Positions 9,880 to 19,893 of a DNA stretch of 64,000 nt are shown here, piece after piece (the first letter of the stretch is position 1; every line of letters starts with the position of its first letter). The stretch is from NCBI GenBank assembly GCA_947492175.1, contig CANLMQ010000015.1, forward strand, positions 79,815-143,814. Direction: 5' to 3'. The notes below the pieces were generated by a model. That model searched no databases. It saw only the letters and a list, made by a program, of their open reading frames with translations, and was not told the origin of the DNA. This DNA is from an uncultured Draconibacterium sp. (lineage in GTDB: Bacteria; Bacteroidota; Bacteroidia; Bacteroidales; Prolixibacteraceae). Both the position numbers and the translations under genes were made by a program.

Positions 9880-10160
9880 GCATTTTAATGCTCAAAACGT
9901 CCAGCCAGTTCATCTGCATCAATTTTATTTCGAAGGTTTAAATTGTTTGATTGGGACGATTTTATGTAGTTGTAGGCATGTTTTTCCCAAAAAACGTCGA
10001 ACTACGACATTTCTTCGGTTATCCATAAAAACATTCGGGTATTTATTATTTTGTATATTCACGACAGTAAACTACTGTGATTGTCTAAATTAATTTAGAT
10101 AACGAATATTAACAAGATTTATATTGTTGATATGGATGATTACAAATAATAATTTAAACC

Positions 10161-12038
10161 ATGAACCAGATTATGAGCCAACTGAAAAGCCTGTTTCTTC
10201 TTTTTTGTCTGAGTGTGTTTTTTATGCCTTTGCATGCACAGGAAAATGAAATTCCGAAACTCGACAATCCAATCTCAGTACAATATCTGAAAAAGAATCT
10301 TCGTAAACAACAACCCCGATTAGTACTGAATTCTAAAATTGAAAAGCAATTAAAAAAGAAAGTAAAAAATGATCCTGTTGTTAAAAATATGTACAGGGCC
10401 GTTCGATTAAATGCAGAAGAAGCATTGACAAAACCATTGTTGAAACGAGAACTTGTCGGGCGTCGCCTGCTTGGTGTTTCACGCGAAATGTTGTGGCGTG
10501 TAAATATGCTGGGTATGGTTTACAGGATTGAAAAAAGTCAGAAGATTCTTAACCGAATAAATGATGAGGTAATTGCCGTATGCAATTTTAGCGACTGGAA
10601 TCCGTCGCATTATCTCGATGTGGCAGAAATGTCTATGGCTGTGGCTTTTGCACTCGACTGGACGGCCGGAGACCTGCCAGAATCAACAATCGAAATGGCA
10701 AAAAATGCCCTCATTGAAAAAGGAATAAAACCCAGTTATAATCCGGATGGAAACACGTGGTGGGTAGCCGGACATAATAACTGGAACCAGGTGTGTAATG
10801 GAGGAATGATTGCAGCATCGGTTGCGATAGCTGAGAAAGACCCGGCATTGGCCGCAGAAACAATTCAACGTGCCTTAAATGGTATGCCACATGCCCTGAT
10901 TCAATACAGTCCGGATGGTGTTTATCCCGAAGGATCAACTTATTGGGGGTACGGAACCAGTTTTTCGGTGGTAACAGCAGCTATGTTGGAAAGCGCGTTT
11001 GGAACCGATTTTGGGATTGCTGAATATCCGGCATTTAAAGAGAGTGCAGTTTTCAGGTATTTAATGAATGCGCCATCGGGCTGGTACTGGAACTTTGCCG
11101 ACTGCGGCGACAAACGAATTGAAAGTGGCGATGTAATATTAGCATGGTTTGCCACCAAAACAGGGAACAGTGCTTTTTTTGAAAAAGACAGGTTTTTAAT
11201 GCCCGCCGAAGAAATGGGAAAACTTTCGCGTTTGGGAGGAGCCAGTTTGGTATGGTTGTCGCAATATGAGGAGAAAGCTGATGTAAAAATGCCTCATGCC
11301 TGGAAAGGCGATGGTTCGAATCCGCTGGTGGTATTTAAAGGCGACGAGAACGATCAGCACAATTATTATTTTGGAGGAAAAGGCGGACGTGCAACAACAA
11401 GCCATGGTAATATGGATGCGGGATCTTTCATTTTCGAACTTAATGGTGTACGATGGGTTATTGATCCCGGAAACCAGGGATATCACGATTTGGAAAAAAC
11501 GGGCTTTAATCTTTGGGGTAACTGCCAGGATTGCCAACGCTGGACGCTACTTACAAAAAATAATTATGGTCACAGCACTATTACGGTAAACAACAAGCTT
11601 TTTATAAATGATGGTATGGCAACACTGCTGAATTTTGAAGAGGGGAAAAATCCGAAAGCAACTTTTGATATGACTGCTGTGTACGGCGAAAATTTAAAAA
11701 GTACCAAACGTACATTTTTAAAAGACAGTCCTGTTTCTATTGTAATTGAAGATGAAATTGAAGTTTCAGAAAAAACAGACCTAATTACATGGCAGCTAAT
11801 GACTACAGCTGATGTGGAAATTAAAAAAGGTGGTGCAGTACTTAAACAAGATGGCAAAAAACTAAAAGTTGAAAATCTGTCTCACCCTGATTTATACATT
11901 TCAGTTGTTTCTCTTTATCCGGCACCTTTGGAATTGGATCGTCAGATTCTGGGATTAAAACGTTTGGAAATCAGAATTCCGGCATGGACAATTAATACCG
12001 GTAAAACAAAAATAAAAGTGCGCCTCTCAGGAGAATAA
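10161..12038 (+). CDS. Secreted heparinase II/III-family polysaccharide lyase
   Basis: The 625-residue protein has an N-terminal signal peptide (hydrophobic stretch to about residue 26, ending HAQ), an alpha/alpha-toroid region (about 60-350) and a C-terminal beta-sandwich (about 380-600). Lyase-type motifs include HNNWNQV at 205-211, DGVYPEGSTYWGYG at 252-265 and HGNMDAGSF at 415-423. These enzymes cleave uronic-acid-containing glycans by beta-elimination. Relatives act on heparin, alginate and other uronates, so the substrate is open. It lies just upstream of a sulfatase-rhamnosidase fusion, which suggests a sulfated uronate/rhamnose polysaccharide such as ulvan; this is inference. The start could also be the ATG at 10173. 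Confidence 0.82.
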   Translation: MNQIMSQLKSLFLLFCLSVFFMPLHAQENEIPKLDNPISVQYLKKNLRKQQPRLVLNSKIEKQLKKKVKNDPVVKNMYRAVRLNAEEALTKPLLKRELVGRRLLGVSREMLWRVNMLGMVYRIEKSQKILNRINDEVIAVCNFSDWNPSHYLDVAEMSMAVAFALDWTAGDLPESTIEMAKNALIEKGIKPSYNPDGNTWWVAGHNNWNQVCNGGMIAASVAIAEKDPALAAETIQRALNGMPHALIQYSPDGVYPEGSTYWGYGTSFSVVTAAMLESAFGTDFGIAEYPAFKESAVFRYLMNAPSGWYWNFADCGDKRIESGDVILAWFATKTGNSAFFEKDRFLMPAEEMGKLSRLGGASLVWLSQYEEKADVKMPHAWKGDGSNPLVVFKGDENDQHNYYFGGKGGRATTSHGNMDAGSFIFELNGVRWVIDPGNQGYHDLEKTGFNLWGNCQDCQRWTLLTKNNYGHSTITVNNKLFINDGMATLLNFEEGKNPKATFDMTAVYGENLKSTKRTFLKDSPVSIVIEDEIEVSEKTDLITWQLMTTADVEIKKGGAVLKQDGKKLKVENLSHPDLYISVVSLYPAPLELDRQILGLKRLEIRIPAWTINTGKTKIKVRLSGE

Positions 12039-12166
12039 AAATGTTTAATAGTCCGTACTTTTAAATGGATTAAGAACGGGATGCAACAGGATACAAAAAT
12101 GGTATAAAACAGTTGTTTTGTTATTGCCTTTATTACTCTCTGTTGTAAAAACCAAAAAACTGAATA

Positions 12167-15100
12167 ATGAAACTAATCCAATTGAACCTATTGACAATAA
12201 AGACAAAAATTACCATAAGCTTAATGCTTTTTATCTTGCTTGCTACAAGCCTGCAAAAGGCAAGCTGCCAGAAGAATATAGGGTCAAAAGAAGAAAAGCC
12301 GAATATCATTTTTATACTTACCGATGATCAACGCTGGAGTGCACTTGGATACGCCGGAAACCCTGTTGCCAATACACCGCAAATGGATAAACTGGCAGAA
12401 AGCGGAACCTACTTTAAAAATGCAATTGTAACTACGCCCATTTGTTCGGCCAGCCGTTCGAGTATTTTTACCGGCTTACATGAACGTACCCATAAATATA
12501 CTTTCCAAACCGGTTCCATTCGCAGCGAATACATGGAAAATGCCTACCCGGGGTTGTTACGAAATACCGGATATTATACGGGGTTCTTTGGTAAGTTTGG
12601 AGTGAACTCTTCCGGGAAGGAAGATATGTTTGACGAGATTGAAGACTACGACCGTAATGGTAAATTCAAAGATTATCGAGGATACTATTATAAGATGCTT
12701 GATGGCGACACCGTTCATTTAACAAGATATACGGGGCAAAAGGCACTCGATTTCATCGACAATGCACCAGTAGGAAAGCCTTTTTGTCTGTCGCTTAGTT
12801 TTAGTGCACCACATGCTCACGACGGTGCTTCTTTACAATATTTTTGGCAGGAAGAATCCGATAAACTTTATCAGAATATGGATTTACCCGGACCTGATCT
12901 GGCTGATGACAAATATTTTTATGCTTTGCCCCAGGCGGTGCGTGATGGTTTTAACCGCACACGTTGGTTTTGGAAAGATGATACCCCCGAGAAATACCAG
13001 CGGAGCACAAAGGGGTATTATCGCATGATTTATGGTATTGATTTGGAAATTGCAAAAATCAGAAAGAAACTGGAAGAAAAAGGATTGGATAAGAATACTG
13101 TAGTTGTATTAATGGGAGATAATGGTTTCTTTTTGGGAGAACGCCAGATTTCCGGGAAATGGTTAATGTACGACAATTCGATAAAGGTACCTTTAATAAT
13201 TTATGATCCGCGTACGGACAAACATCAGGATATTGACGAAATGGTTTTAAATATTGATGTTCCGGCTACTTTGCTTGATATTGCCGGCGTGGAGATGCCC
13301 GAAACTTACCAGGGAAGAAGTTTATTTCCTATAGTTTCCGGAAAACAAAAAGAACTGGACCGCGACACCATACTGATCGAACATCTGTGGGAATTTGAAA
13401 ACATACCTCCCAGCGAGGGCGTGAGAACCGAAGATTGGAAATATTTCCGGTATGTAAACGATAAATCAATCGAGGAATTATATAATCTGAAAGAAGATAC
13501 GAAAGAAACCAAAAATCTGGCTGCTGATCCAAAATACAAGAATATTTTGAATGAGTTAAGGAATAAAAATAATGAGTTGGCAAAACGTTATGCCGATCCT
13601 TATTCTGGCATTCCTTCTGGTTTGACAGTTGAATATATTCGCGATCCGAAATTTACAAAAATTATTGATCCTAATCCCGAGTTTAGCTGGATTGTTCCAT
13701 CCGAGGCGGTTTTACAAAAAGGTTACCAGGTGCTTGTTGCTTCAAGTAAAGCAAATATCGATTTAAACATTGGCGATATTTGGAACAGCGGAAATGTTCG
13801 CAGCAGCCAATCATTCGATGTGGAATATAAAGGACCGGAATTAAAGGAAAATACCACCTATTTTTGGAAAGTAAGGATTTATGATAAGGACAACCGCATT
13901 TCTGATTATTCGGAACCGCAGGTATTTACTACCGGAACTTTTGGAGATAAAATTACATCGGCCAATTATTTCAGGATTGAAAAGATCACTCCGGTTGATT
14001 TTAACATGAATGCTGATGGAAGTTATTTTGCCGATTTTGGGAAAGATGCTTTTGGGACACTTAAAATCCATTATTCTGCAAAAAAAGAGGAAATACTTAC
14101 CATTCGTTTGGGCGAAAAGCTGGATAAAGGAAAGATCGATATCAATCCGGGAGGCACAATTCGTTTTCAGGAAGTTAAACTGAACGTGACTCCTGACAAA
14201 AAACAGTACCAGATTGATTTACCTGCTGATAAGCGCAACACAAACTCAAAAGCCGTTGCCTTGCCCGATTCGTTTCCGGTATTAATGCCATTTCGTTATG
14301 TGGAAATCGATGGTGCAACCAATTTGCAACCCGAAGACCTGACTCAGTTGGCCTATTTTTATTATTTCGACGATGAAGCGAGTTCGTTTTCAAGTGATAA
14401 TGCTATTTTGAACCAGGTTTGGGAATTGTGTCGCTACTCGCAAAAAGCTACGTCTTTTGCCGGTTATTATGTAGATGGCGACCGAGAACGTATTCCATAC
14501 GAAGCCGATGCATATTTAAATCAACTCAGTCATTATTCTGTCGATAACGAGTACGCAATTGCTCGCAAGACCATCGAATATTTTATGGATTACCCAACCT
14601 GGCCAACCGAATGGCAGCTACATGTGGCTTTGTTGTTTTACCAGGATTATATGTACACGGGCAACACCGAGTTGATTGAGAAATATTACGAGCCACTGAA
14701 GTATAAAACTCTAATGGAATTGGAATACCACGATGGATTAATCAGTACTGCATCGCCAAAACTTACCGGCGAATTTATGGCCAAGCTGGGGTTTGCCGAT
14801 ACCACACAGCGAGTGCGCGACATTGTTGACTGGCCGCCTGCTCAAAAAGATACGGGGTGGAAGCTTCCGAAAGACTGGTCACAAGGCGAACGCGATGGAT
14901 TTGTATTTACTCCGGTTAGCACGGTCATTAACAGTTTTTATTACTTCAATATGAAAATAATGGCTGAGTTTGCACACATTTTAAACAAACCCGATGAGGA
15001 GCTCGATTTTGAAATGCGCGCAGCTCGTGTTAAAAAATCGATGAACGATTTGCTTTATAACAAAGAAGGAGGTTGTTATAAAGACGGGATTGAAACCAGC

Positions 15101-15736
15101 CACAGAGCTATTCACTCAAATATGCTGCCTCTGGCTTTTGGCATTGTCCCTGATGCTTATAAGAAAAATGTGGCAGATTATATTAAAACCCGTGGAATGG
15201 GATGCAGTGTTTATGGTGCCCAATTTTTAATGGAGGCTTTGTACAATGCGGGTTCCGATGATTATGCATTGGAATTGATGACGGCAACACACGATCGAAG
15301 TTGGTACAATATGATAAAAGTGGGATCGACCATAACCATGGAAGCCTGGGACATGAAATACAAACCCAATTCGGATTGGAACCATGCCTGGGGAGCGGCT
15401 CCGGCCAATATTATCCCGCGTTATTTGTGGGGGATTCAACCAAAAACACCAGGATTTGGAATAGTTAGAATAAAACCACAAATGGGGAGTTTAAAAAAGA
15501 GTTCAATTGTAGTACCTACCATTAAAGGGCAAATTAAGGCTGAATACAGGAAAGTTAATGATCGGTTCACTCTTTATAATATTGGGCTTCCTGCAAATAT
15601 GCCCGGAGAATTTTGTCCCGATCTTCCTGTAAATGCAGTGGCCACTTTAAATGGAGAACCGGTTAACCTTTCTTTTAAAACTATACGTTTAAATCCTGGA
15701 GCGAATGAGATTGAAATAAGAATTAATTCTTTTTAA
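12167..15736 (+). CDS. Exported sulfatase fused to GH78 alpha-L-rhamnosidase
   Basis: This is a 1189-residue two-enzyme polypeptide. After a signal sequence (to about residue 34), residues 43-480 are a type I sulfatase with the metal-binding DDQ at 53-55 and a CSASR formylglycine motif at C93-R97, which needs maturation by a sulfatase-activating enzyme. From about 500 the N-terminal Fn3-like part of GH78 begins, followed by beta domains and the (alpha/alpha)6 barrel at about 735-1090 with GDRERIPYEADAY. The two halves would remove sulfate and then rhamnose from the same chain. Sulfatase-GH78 fusions are described from ulvan loci of marine flavobacteria. Its last 14 bases overlap the convergent LacI gene. 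Confidence 0.88.
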   Translation: MKLIQLNLLTIKTKITISLMLFILLATSLQKASCQKNIGSKEEKPNIIFILTDDQRWSALGYAGNPVANTPQMDKLAESGTYFKNAIVTTPICSASRSSIFTGLHERTHKYTFQTGSIRSEYMENAYPGLLRNTGYYTGFFGKFGVNSSGKEDMFDEIEDYDRNGKFKDYRGYYYKMLDGDTVHLTRYTGQKALDFIDNAPVGKPFCLSLSFSAPHAHDGASLQYFWQEESDKLYQNMDLPGPDLADDKYFYALPQAVRDGFNRTRWFWKDDTPEKYQRSTKGYYRMIYGIDLEIAKIRKKLEEKGLDKNTVVVLMGDNGFFLGERQISGKWLMYDNSIKVPLIIYDPRTDKHQDIDEMVLNIDVPATLLDIAGVEMPETYQGRSLFPIVSGKQKELDRDTILIEHLWEFENIPPSEGVRTEDWKYFRYVNDKSIEELYNLKEDTKETKNLAADPKYKNILNELRNKNNELAKRYADPYSGIPSGLTVEYIRDPKFTKIIDPNPEFSWIVPSEAVLQKGYQVLVASSKANIDLNIGDIWNSGNVRSSQSFDVEYKGPELKENTTYFWKVRIYDKDNRISDYSEPQVFTTGTFGDKITSANYFRIEKITPVDFNMNADGSYFADFGKDAFGTLKIHYSAKKEEILTIRLGEKLDKGKIDINPGGTIRFQEVKLNVTPDKKQYQIDLPADKRNTNSKAVALPDSFPVLMPFRYVEIDGATNLQPEDLTQLAYFYYFDDEASSFSSDNAILNQVWELCRYSQKATSFAGYYVDGDRERIPYEADAYLNQLSHYSVDNEYAIARKTIEYFMDYPTWPTEWQLHVALLFYQDYMYTGNTELIEKYYEPLKYKTLMELEYHDGLISTASPKLTGEFMAKLGFADTTQRVRDIVDWPPAQKDTGWKLPKDWSQGERDGFVFTPVSTVINSFYYFNMKIMAEFAHILNKPDEELDFEMRAARVKKSMNDLLYNKEGGCYKDGIETSHRAIHSNMLPLAFGIVPDAYKKNVADYIKTRGMGCSVYGAQFLMEALYNAGSDDYALELMTATHDRSWYNMIKVGSTITMEAWDMKYKPNSDWNHAWGAAPANIIPRYLWGIQPKTPGFGIVRIKPQMGSLKKSSIVVPTIKGQIKAEYRKVNDRFTLYNIGLPANMPGEFCPDLPVNAVATLNGEPVNLSFKTIRLNPGANEIEIRINSF

Positions 15737-16742
15737 CTGACGATTCACGAACTACCAGATCGATGGGTAACATTATTTTTTTATTGTTGGCAGTTCCTTT
15801 TTCAATTGATTCAAAAAATAGGTTAGCTGCCTCTTCTCCCATTTTGAATGTAGGATGACTAACCGAAGTCAGCGGCGGATCAACAACTATGGAATGGAAC
15901 TCATCGGTAAATCCGGCCAGAGAAATATCATCCGGAATTTTGTAGCCTTGTTTTTTCACTTCAATCATTGCTGCAAATGCAATGGTGTCATTCATTCCAA
16001 ATATGGCATCAGGTTTATTTTTTAAACGCAATAATTTCCGGGTGGCTTGTTTGGCATCTTCAATACTCAGATTACAATGGACAAGCAGCTTTTTGTCGTA
16101 AGGCAGACCACATTCATTTAGTCCGTTTAAATAGCCAATTTTTCGGTTTTCTGAAATGTTCAAATGTTCTGGTCCCGATATATATGCAATACGTTTACAC
16201 CCGTTATTATAGAAATGTTGTATGATTTTTTTTGTGGCATCCTGCCCGTCTGCCAGTACCGCCGGAACATCAAGTTCTTCAGAAACCCGATCGAAAAACA
16301 CCAGCGGAATTTCATTCTTAATAAGTTTCTCGAAATGCGTATAACTATTGGTTTCCTGACTCAGACAAACTATAAATCCTTCCACCCTTGATTTGATGAG
16401 ATTCTCAACCGATTCAATTTCCTTTTCCAGCGATTCGTTTGAAGATGTAATCACAATAAAATAGCCGTGCTCTTTGGCCACTTTTTCAATACCCGAAATA
16501 ATTGAGGAATAGAAATGGGTGTTAATATCAGGAACGATTACCCCGATCATTTTTGTTTGCTGGCGCAACAAACCCATTGCCAGTGGATTGGGGGTGTAAT
16601 TCCGTTCTTCGGCAAGTGCCTTTATTTTTTTTGTCATTTCCGGACTTATATCCGGATGATTTTTTAATGCCCGTGACACAGTTGAAATTGAGACACCCAG
16701 TTCTTGTGCCAGATCTTTTAATGAAATGTGTCGTTTGCCCAT
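15723..16742 (-). CDS. LacI-family transcriptional regulator
   Basis: This 339-residue regulator has an N-terminal helix-turn-helix at residues 4-23 (ISLKDLAQELGVSISTVSRA) and a hinge ending around residue 60. The rest is a periplasmic-binding-like effector domain starting KMIGVIVPDINTHFYSSIIS. It is divergent from the aldo/keto reductase operon, with 194 bp between starts. That gap contains a 14-bp perfect palindrome of the LacI operator type, so it probably represses this operon until a sugar or sugar acid binds. The 3' end overlaps the sulfatase-rhamnosidase gene tail-to-tail by 14 bp. Confidence 0.92.
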   Translation of the reverse strand: MGKRHISLKDLAQELGVSISTVSRALKNHPDISPEMTKKIKALAEERNYTPNPLAMGLLRQQTKMIGVIVPDINTHFYSSIISGIEKVAKEHGYFIVITSSNESLEKEIESVENLIKSRVEGFIVCLSQETNSYTHFEKLIKNEIPLVFFDRVSEELDVPAVLADGQDATKKIIQHFYNNGCKRIAYISGPEHLNISENRKIGYLNGLNECGLPYDKKLLVHCNLSIEDAKQATRKLLRLKNKPDAIFGMNDTIAFAAMIEVKKQGYKIPDDISLAGFTDEFHSIVVDPPLTSVSHPTFKMGEEAANLFFESIEKGTANNKKIMLPIDLVVRESSVKKN

Positions 16743-16804
16743 TTATTGTTCAATGTGTAATTACAAATGTAACTAAAATTAATGTTCTGCAACACTTTTT
16801 TTCT

Positions 16805-16832
16805 CCGCAAAGCTTTGCGAAAACCTTTGCGG
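16805..16832. promoter_or_regulatory. Candidate LacI-family operator (palindrome plus extra half-site)
   Basis: CGCAAAGCTTTGCG at 16806-16819 is a perfect 14-bp palindrome. An outer pair CCGCAAAG/CTTTGCGG spans 16805-16812 and 16825-16832, so the right half-site occurs twice. It lies 63 bp upstream of the LacI gene start and 105 bp upstream of the operon start, which suits both autoregulation and repression of the operon. The assignment rests on symmetry and position. Confidence 0.65.
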
Positions 16833-16936
16833 ATTGCAGCTTTAAATCAGGGTGTTGTGTGGTTTGGGTACATTGATAATCTTTGCAGTGGAAACAAAAT
16901 CAGGATTTTTATACTTAAAGTAAATCTGGACATAAA

Positions 16937-17977
16937 ATGACAAAGAATATACTCGGAAAAACGGGAATTGAAATTCCAAAAATCATTTATGGAACAAGTT
17001 ATCTGGGTAATCTTTACCGCGAATTAAGCATGGACGAAAAGTTAATGCTAATGCGCGAATGGTTTAATGTAACCGATGGCAAAGTATTGATTGACAGTGC
17101 AGGGAAATATGGAGCAGGTTTGGCACTTGAAGTGATTGGCAGGGGATTGAAAATACTTGATATCGAACCTACACGAATAAGCATCAGTAATAAACTTGGA
17201 TGGTACAGGATACCGCTAACTACACCCGAACCAACCTTTGAGCCGGGAGCCTGGGCTAATTTAGAATACGATGCAGAACAAAGAATAAGTTATACCGGAA
17301 TTCTTGAATGCTGGGAACAGGGATGTGAACTTTTAGGTGGTACTTATAAAACCGAACTGGTTTCTGTTCATGATCCGGATGAATACCTGGCAGCTGCAGT
17401 TGATAAGGAAGATCGGGCAAAACGGCTAAACGATATTTTAGGAGCATACAAAGCGCTGTTTGAATTAAAGGAGCGTGGAGAGGTGAAAGCTGTTGGAATT
17501 GGTTCGAAGGACTGGCTCGTAATTAAGGAGTTGTATGATAAGATTAAATTCGATTGGGTAATGTTTGCCAATAAATTTACTATCTACCATCATCCGGTAG
17601 CTATTGTCGATTTTATCCGTAAACTACATGATGACGGGGTAGGTATAATTAATTCGGCAATTTTCAACGCAGGATTTTTAACCGGCGGAAAGTATTTTGA
17701 TTACCGTATTTTAAACGAAAACAATATCAACGATCGACCCATTTTTCAGTGGAGAGAGAAGTTTTTCGAAATCTGCAAAAAATACAAGATTGAACCCGGC
17801 GATGCTTGTTTAAAATTTGCGATGTCGGCACCTCAGATTGCAGCTGTTGCCTTAAATCCCAGTAAACCCTGGCGTATGTTACACAGTCGTGAAGTTTTGG
17901 AAAAGGAATTACCACAAGCATTTTGGACTGAATTGAAAGAGAAAAGAATTATTGCAGAAACCTATACTTACTTGTAA
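16937..17977 (+). CDS. Aldo/keto reductase, L-fucose/L-galactose dehydrogenase-like
   Basis: This 346-residue protein of the aldo/keto reductase superfamily starts IPKIIYGTSYLGN and has DSAGKYGAGLALEVIGRGL for the Asp/Tyr active-site region. NKLGWY near residue 89 supplies the lysine strand and VSVHDPDEY the later strand. The closest functional type is the D-threo-aldose/L-fucose or L-galactose 1-dehydrogenase, which oxidises the sugar to its lactone. It heads a tight three-gene operon with a lactonase and a Zn-dehydrogenase, divergent from a LacI regulator, with a fucose-permease-type gene 3.2 kb downstream of its stop. The sugar (L-fucose, L-galactose or L-rhamnose) is inferred from the company. 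Confidence 0.8.
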   Translation: MTKNILGKTGIEIPKIIYGTSYLGNLYRELSMDEKLMLMREWFNVTDGKVLIDSAGKYGAGLALEVIGRGLKILDIEPTRISISNKLGWYRIPLTTPEPTFEPGAWANLEYDAEQRISYTGILECWEQGCELLGGTYKTELVSVHDPDEYLAAAVDKEDRAKRLNDILGAYKALFELKERGEVKAVGIGSKDWLVIKELYDKIKFDWVMFANKFTIYHHPVAIVDFIRKLHDDGVGIINSAIFNAGFLTGGKYFDYRILNENNINDRPIFQWREKFFEICKKYKIEPGDACLKFAMSAPQIAAVALNPSKPWRMLHSREVLEKELPQAFWTELKEKRIIAETYTYL

Positions 17978-17981
17978 CCGA

Positions 17982-18827
17982 ATGAAGAAAATTATAGACA
18001 CACACCATCATTACTGGAATTACAATCCCGTAGAATTTGACTGGATTAATAATGAGATGGCTGTTATCAGGCGAAGTTTTTTACCGAAGGAATTAAAGCA
18101 AACGCTGGCCGGGACAGCTGTTACCGGAGTAATTTCTGTTCAGGCCCGACAGTGTGTTGAAGAAACCGACTGGTTACTTTTGATGGCTGCAGAACATGAC
18201 TTTATGAAAGGAATTATTGGCTGGGTGCCACTGGCATCATCCGAAATTGAACCGGTCCTTGAAAAATACCAAAACAATTCGTGGCTAAAAGGAGTGCGCC
18301 ATGTAGTACAGGGTGAACCTGATCCGGAGTTTATTTTAGGAAAGCAGTTTAATGCCGGAGTTAGCAAACTAAAGGATTTTAATTTGGTGTATGAGATTTT
18401 GATTTTTGAGCACCAGTTAGCTAATACAATTAAATTTGTGGACCAACATCCCAATCAACAATTCATTCTCAACCATATTGCCAAACCTCGAATTAAAGAA
18501 AATGTTATGCAACCCTGGGCTGACCAGATAAAGCAGCTGGCCAAACGCGAAAATGTGAGCTGTAAAATAAGTGGAGTGGTAACCGAGGCTGATTATACAT
18601 CGTGGTCTGCAGAACAACTGGTACCATATTTCAATGTGGTGTTGGAAGCATTTGGGGCAAGGCGGTTGATGTTTGGGTCAGATTGGCCTGTGTGTTTGGT
18701 TGCCACCGAATATAAAAACTGGCTGGATGTAGTGTCGCGTGTTGTGGACAACTTTAGTGAGAACGAAAAGGCACTCTTCTACCACGAAAATGCAATAAGG
18801 TTGTATCAAATTAAAAGCAAAAAATAG
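17982..18827 (+). CDS. Amidohydrolase-family sugar lactonase
   Basis: From the ATG at 17982, five bases after the preceding stop, it encodes about 281 residues; a longer reading from 17952 would overlap the upstream gene. It has the amidohydrolase metal motif DTHHHYW at residues 6-12, a mid-chain histidine in FILNHIAKPR and the C-terminal MFGSDWPV aspartate. This is the L-rhamnono/L-fucono/L-galactono-lactonase type (PF04909). Between the dehydrogenase upstream and the next dehydrogenase (1 bp downstream), it should open the lactone made by the first enzyme to the free aldonate. It is clearly cytoplasmic, with no signal peptide. Confidence 0.83.
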   Translation: MKKIIDTHHHYWNYNPVEFDWINNEMAVIRRSFLPKELKQTLAGTAVTGVISVQARQCVEETDWLLLMAAEHDFMKGIIGWVPLASSEIEPVLEKYQNNSWLKGVRHVVQGEPDPEFILGKQFNAGVSKLKDFNLVYEILIFEHQLANTIKFVDQHPNQQFILNHIAKPRIKENVMQPWADQIKQLAKRENVSCKISGVVTEADYTSWSAEQLVPYFNVVLEAFGARRLMFGSDWPVCLVATEYKNWLDVVSRVVDNFSENEKALFYHENAIRLYQIKSKK

Positions 18828-18828
18828 A

Positions 18829-19845
18829 ATGAAGACGATAGAAATACCAGAGGCTGGAGCAATTCAGTTAGTACAACGTGAAAAGCCCGAGCCTAAAGCA
18901 GGAGAACTGTTGCTTAAGATAAAATACGTTGGTTTTTGCGGTTCTGATTTGAGCACCTTTCTGGGCAAAAATCCATTGGTGCAATACCCACGGGTTCCGG
19001 GACATGAAATTTCTGCTGTGATTGAAAAAACGGGAGAGGATATTCCGGCTGATTTTAAGGAAGGACAAGCTGTAACGGTTGTACCTTATACAAATTGCGG
19101 ACAGTGTAGTGCTTGTAAGCAAAAACGCTTTAATGCCTGTCGGTACAATCAAACTTTGGGTGTACAGCGCGATGGAGCAATGGCTGAATATTTGTGTATA
19201 CCCTGGCAAAAAGTATTGGTTGATGAGGCACTTTCCGGTTTGGAACTGGCTTTGGTTGAGCCTCTGACAGTGGGATTTCATGCCATTGACAATGCAAAGG
19301 TTACAGATTCAGACACTGTATTGGTTTTGGGTTGCGGAATGATTGGGGCGGGTGCAATAATTAGGGCACATTTACGTGGTGCCACTGTAATTGCTGCTGA
19401 TATTGATGATGACAAACTTGTTGTGGCAAAAAAACTAGGTGCTGATTTTCTATTAAATGTAAAGAATCAAAACCTTCACGAAGAATTGGTGAAGCTAACC
19501 AACGACAATTGTCCTTCGGTGGTGGTTGAAGCAGCCGGTAGTCCGGTTACATATAAGCAGGCGATTGAAGAAGTCGCTTTTGCAGGACGTGTGGTGTGCA
19601 TTGGTTATGCGGGATCAGACATTTTGTTTCCTACCAAACTTTGGGTTCAGAAAGAACTCCAGATAATGGGATCGCGCAATGCCAATCCTTCCGACTTTGA
19701 GGCTGTTATGAAATACCTGAGAACAACTGATATCGAAGAAAACCTGCTGGTAAGCAAAATAGTTGAACCTGAAGAAGTTCCCGATGCGATGAAAAACTGG
19801 GCGGAAGCACCCGGGAAAGTCATGAAAATTCTTGTACGGTTTTAA
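18829..19845 (+). CDS. Zinc-dependent medium-chain dehydrogenase, L-galactonate 5-dehydrogenase-like
   Basis: This 338-residue zinc alcohol dehydrogenase has catalytic Zn ligands C37 and H59-E60 (GHE) and a structural zinc set C90, C93, C96 and C104. Its nucleotide-binding loop is VLGCGMIGAG. The C-terminal MGSRNANPSDF resembles the same region of E. coli LgoD, and the length agrees. LgoD oxidises L-galactonate to D-tagaturonate. As third gene of the operon (1-bp gap), it would oxidise the aldonate released by the lactonase. If the substrate is L-fuconate, the product would be a 5-keto-6-deoxy acid. No aldonate dehydratase is present here, which argues against the classical fuconate dehydratase route. 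Confidence 0.8.
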   Translation: MKTIEIPEAGAIQLVQREKPEPKAGELLLKIKYVGFCGSDLSTFLGKNPLVQYPRVPGHEISAVIEKTGEDIPADFKEGQAVTVVPYTNCGQCSACKQKRFNACRYNQTLGVQRDGAMAEYLCIPWQKVLVDEALSGLELALVEPLTVGFHAIDNAKVTDSDTVLVLGCGMIGAGAIIRAHLRGATVIAADIDDDKLVVAKKLGADFLLNVKNQNLHEELVKLTNDNCPSVVVEAAGSPVTYKQAIEEVAFAGRVVCIGYAGSDILFPTKLWVQKELQIMGSRNANPSDFEAVMKYLRTTDIEENLLVSKIVEPEEVPDAMKNWAEAPGKVMKILVRF

Positions 19846-19893
19846 GCAAATTAAATAAGGAGAGATGTGCGAATCATTGATTTTTGATATAGA

